A stretch of DNA of 64,000 bases from contig CAVWDU010000003.1 of NCBI GenBank assembly GCA_963753815.1, positions 186,001 to 250,000 of the forward strand, read 5' to 3'. The notes under the pieces were generated by a model, which saw only the letters and a program-made list of their open reading frames with translations, was not told where the DNA came from and ran no database searches. A program made the translations under genes and the position numbers. Positions within the stretch are counted from its first letter, which is position 1; each line of letters starts with the position of its first letter. The stretch comes from CAVWDU01 sp963753815. GTDB taxonomy: Bacteria; Pseudomonadota; Gammaproteobacteria; Pseudomonadales; Halieaceae. This document shows, in pieces, positions 62,686 through 64,000 of this stretch.

Positions 62686-63330
62686 TCACTCGCTCTGCGC
62701 GGGCCCGAAATCGTAGCGCCCGCCCTTCTCCAGCGCGCGCTGGTAGGCGGGCCGCGCGTGAATCCGGTCGCGAAACGCCGCCAGGTTTGCAAACGGCTCC
62801 AGCGTGTGCAGCAACGGCACGATCTCGACGACGAAGGACAGCTGGATATCCGCCCCCGAAAAACTGTTGCCGACAAACCAGTCCACGCCGTCGAGGGCGC
62901 CGTCGAGAAAGCCGAGGTGCCGGTTCAATTCATCGGTGATGCGGGGTTGCAGGGCGGCACCGCCGTCGGGAAGTCGACCGCAGTACATCCGCAGCATGAG
63001 GGGCAACATGGCGCTGCCCTCGGCGTAATGCAGCCACTGCAGGTACTGTTCAAGCTCGGCGCTGTCCTCGGTCGGCCGCAACCGACCGCCGCCATGGTGG
63101 CGCAGCACGTAGTCGATGATAGCCCCGGATTCGATCACCGTGGTGTCGCCGTCGGTGAGCACCGGCGACTTGCCGAGTGGGTGGACGGCTTCGAGCGAGG
63201 GCGGCGCGAGATTGGACTCGGGGTCGCGCTGGTAGCCCCGCAGCTCGTAGTCGAGTTCCAGTTCTTCCAGCAGCCAGAGTATCCGCTGTGAGCGCGAGTT
63301 ATTCAGGTGGTGTACGGTCAGCATGGTCAT
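62686..63330 (-). CDS. Glutathione S-transferase family protein
   Basis: The protein has 214 residues. The thioredoxin-like domain begins LTVHHLNNSRSQRILWLLEE, with a Ser-rich start suited to glutathione thiolate binding. It continues with GKSPVL (cis-Pro) and VIESGAIIDYVL (SNAIL-like contact). The helical C-terminal domain has FSGADIQLSFVVEIVPLL with the N-capping Ser/Asp. ATG at 63330 or 63324 can serve as start. The role is probably detoxification, fitting the catabolic setting. It lies 49 bp downstream of a SnoaL gene on the same strand and may share its transcript. Confidence 0.87.
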   Translation of the reverse strand: MTMLTVHHLNNSRSQRILWLLEELELDYELRGYQRDPESNLAPPSLEAVHPLGKSPVLTDGDTTVIESGAIIDYVLRHHGGGRLRPTEDSAELEQYLQWLHYAEGSAMLPLMLRMYCGRLPDGGAALQPRITDELNRHLGFLDGALDGVDWFVGNSFSGADIQLSFVVEIVPLLHTLEPFANLAAFRDRIHARPAYQRALEKGGRYDFGPAQSE

Positions 63331-63379
63331 TTCCTTGGGGGTTTACGGCCCGGCACCGCGCGCAGCTCGCCCGCGACGG

Positions 63380-63811
63380 TCAGATGGCCACAGAAAGCTG
63401 TTTGAGGATGCTGTCAGTCCCGGCGGTCTGCATGATCCTGCTGGTGTCCCAGGAGTCCCAGCCGGCGATGATCCTGCCCGACTCGTCATGCTGGGTAATC
63501 GTCATGCCCCGCACCTCCAGGGCTTCGTCCTCGCCCTGGTCTCCCCCCTCCCGGACCCGTCCGGTCCAGCGTGTCGCTACCTTGTCGCCGCCGGCGAACT
63601 GGTCCTCCACCGTGAAAGCTAGATCGGCATAGAGGCCCTTGAATACGGCTATCAGGTGACGATACTGGTCGATACCCACCAGGGTTTCGGTCATCGGCAT
63701 CGCGTGGTAGCTGACCTCTTCGTGCACCAGCTCAGGCAAGCTAGCCAGGTCACCGTCTGTCCAGACCGATTCCAGCAGTTTGCGGGCAGTTGTCATGTTG
63801 CGCTTGGACAC
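63380..63811 (-). CDS. SnoaL-like ester cyclase family protein
   Basis: The protein has 143 residues from GTG at 63811, which follows GAGGGG; the ATG at 63796 is an alternative. SnoaL_2-type features are ARKLLESVWTDGDLASLPEL, IDQYRHLIAVFKGLYADLAF and GDKVATRWTGRVREGG. It ends with SGRIIAGWDSWDTSRIMQTA, the closing strand and helix. It is the fourth NTF2-fold protein in the window. Substrate unknown. It precedes the GST gene on the same strand. Confidence 0.8.
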   Translation of the reverse strand: MSKRNMTTARKLLESVWTDGDLASLPELVHEEVSYHAMPMTETLVGIDQYRHLIAVFKGLYADLAFTVEDQFAGGDKVATRWTGRVREGGDQGEDEALEVRGMTITQHDESGRIIAGWDSWDTSRIMQTAGTDSILKQLSVAI

Positions 63812-63887
63812 GGGCTTCCCCTCGGCAGCAAATCTGGTCGCTAAGTATAGACCAGGCGTATCCACCCACACCCGCCGACTGCAGCCA

Positions 63888-63914
63888 GGGCACCTCTGAA
63901 CAATGGCAATGGCG
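63888..63914. repeat. Dispersed palindromic repeat, copy D
   Basis: GGGCACCTCTGAAC, then AATGGCAATGGCG. The left arm is identical to copy C and the right arm is absent. It is in the last 130 bases of the window, upstream of the SnoaL/GST genes, where I see no gene. Confidence 0.6.
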
Positions 63915-64000
63915 GCTTCTCCCGTAGACTGCTATATCTTCTACGGTAGCGAGTAGCCACGGACACACCGGGGCCGCAGCTAACCAACCGGCGGGAGACG

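Noticed and set aside
1..64000. tRNA, rRNA, CRISPR arrays, prophage or complete insertion sequences
   Set aside because: I looked for T-loop motifs, regularly spaced repeats, integrases and transposases and saw none. A covariance or profile search would be needed to exclude degenerate cases.

Overview
The window is a high-GC, gene-dense piece of a bacterial chromosome. The envelope genes (TonB receptor, OMPLA-type phospholipase, RND pump with adaptor, lipoproteins, a YcbB/YcbK-like pair) show a Gram-negative cell. The AtuA/AtuC/AtuE/AtuF set, two spinster-like MFS carriers, DUF3604, DUF2165 and several SnoaL-like and EthD proteins suggest a Gammaproteobacterium with a broad catabolic repertoire, perhaps Halieaceae-like. 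That placement is inferred from gene content only. I see no tRNA, rRNA, CRISPR array, prophage or intact insertion sequence.

Left part (1-10.2 kb): a truncated secreted subtilase, a small hypothetical protein, then an acyclic-terpene-utilisation (atu) cluster. atuA, atuC, atuE and atuF lie on the minus strand, with a divergent TetR regulator and a convergent second crotonase. atuC carries about nine single-base indels.

Catabolic region (10.3-28.8 kb): a serine carboxypeptidase, two MFS carriers, an acyl-CoA dehydrogenase, three SnoaL-like proteins, a double EthD protein, a type-2 malate/lactate dehydrogenase, an SDR, a TonB receptor, an acyl-CoA synthetase, a GNAT enzyme, an amidohydrolase and an EamA transporter. 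Together they look like uptake and beta-oxidation-type breakdown of a hydrophobic, possibly terpenoid or steroid-like, compound. The substrate cannot be read from the sequence.

Middle (29-41 kb): MAPEG protein, METTL25-like methyltransferase, thioesterase and gamma-glutamyltransferase. A tripartite-type RND pump (adaptor plus permease) follows, with its TetR regulator and a striking nested operator. Next come a MepK-like endopeptidase and an eroded L,D-transpeptidase.

Right part (41-64 kb): mostly envelope and exported proteins. These include DUF3604, a secreted cassette of phospholipase A, M19-like and M24-like proteins, and a cysteine-rich protein. A TIR-transmembrane-peptidoglycan-binding fusion, a DUF4382 lipoprotein, a retropepsin-like protease, a large lipoprotein, a cupin, a patatin, a secreted esterase, a GST and a SnoaL protein complete it.

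Two window-wide themes stand out. First, single-base indels break at least six genes (atuC, TonB receptor, acyl-CoA synthetase, L,D-transpeptidase, SDR, esterase). Several lie in short homopolymers, so assembly error must be excluded before calling gene loss. Second, a short palindromic repeat beginning GGGCACCTCTGAA occurs four times between genes, and a 54-nt hairpin-bearing repeat occurs twice upstream of minus-strand genes.
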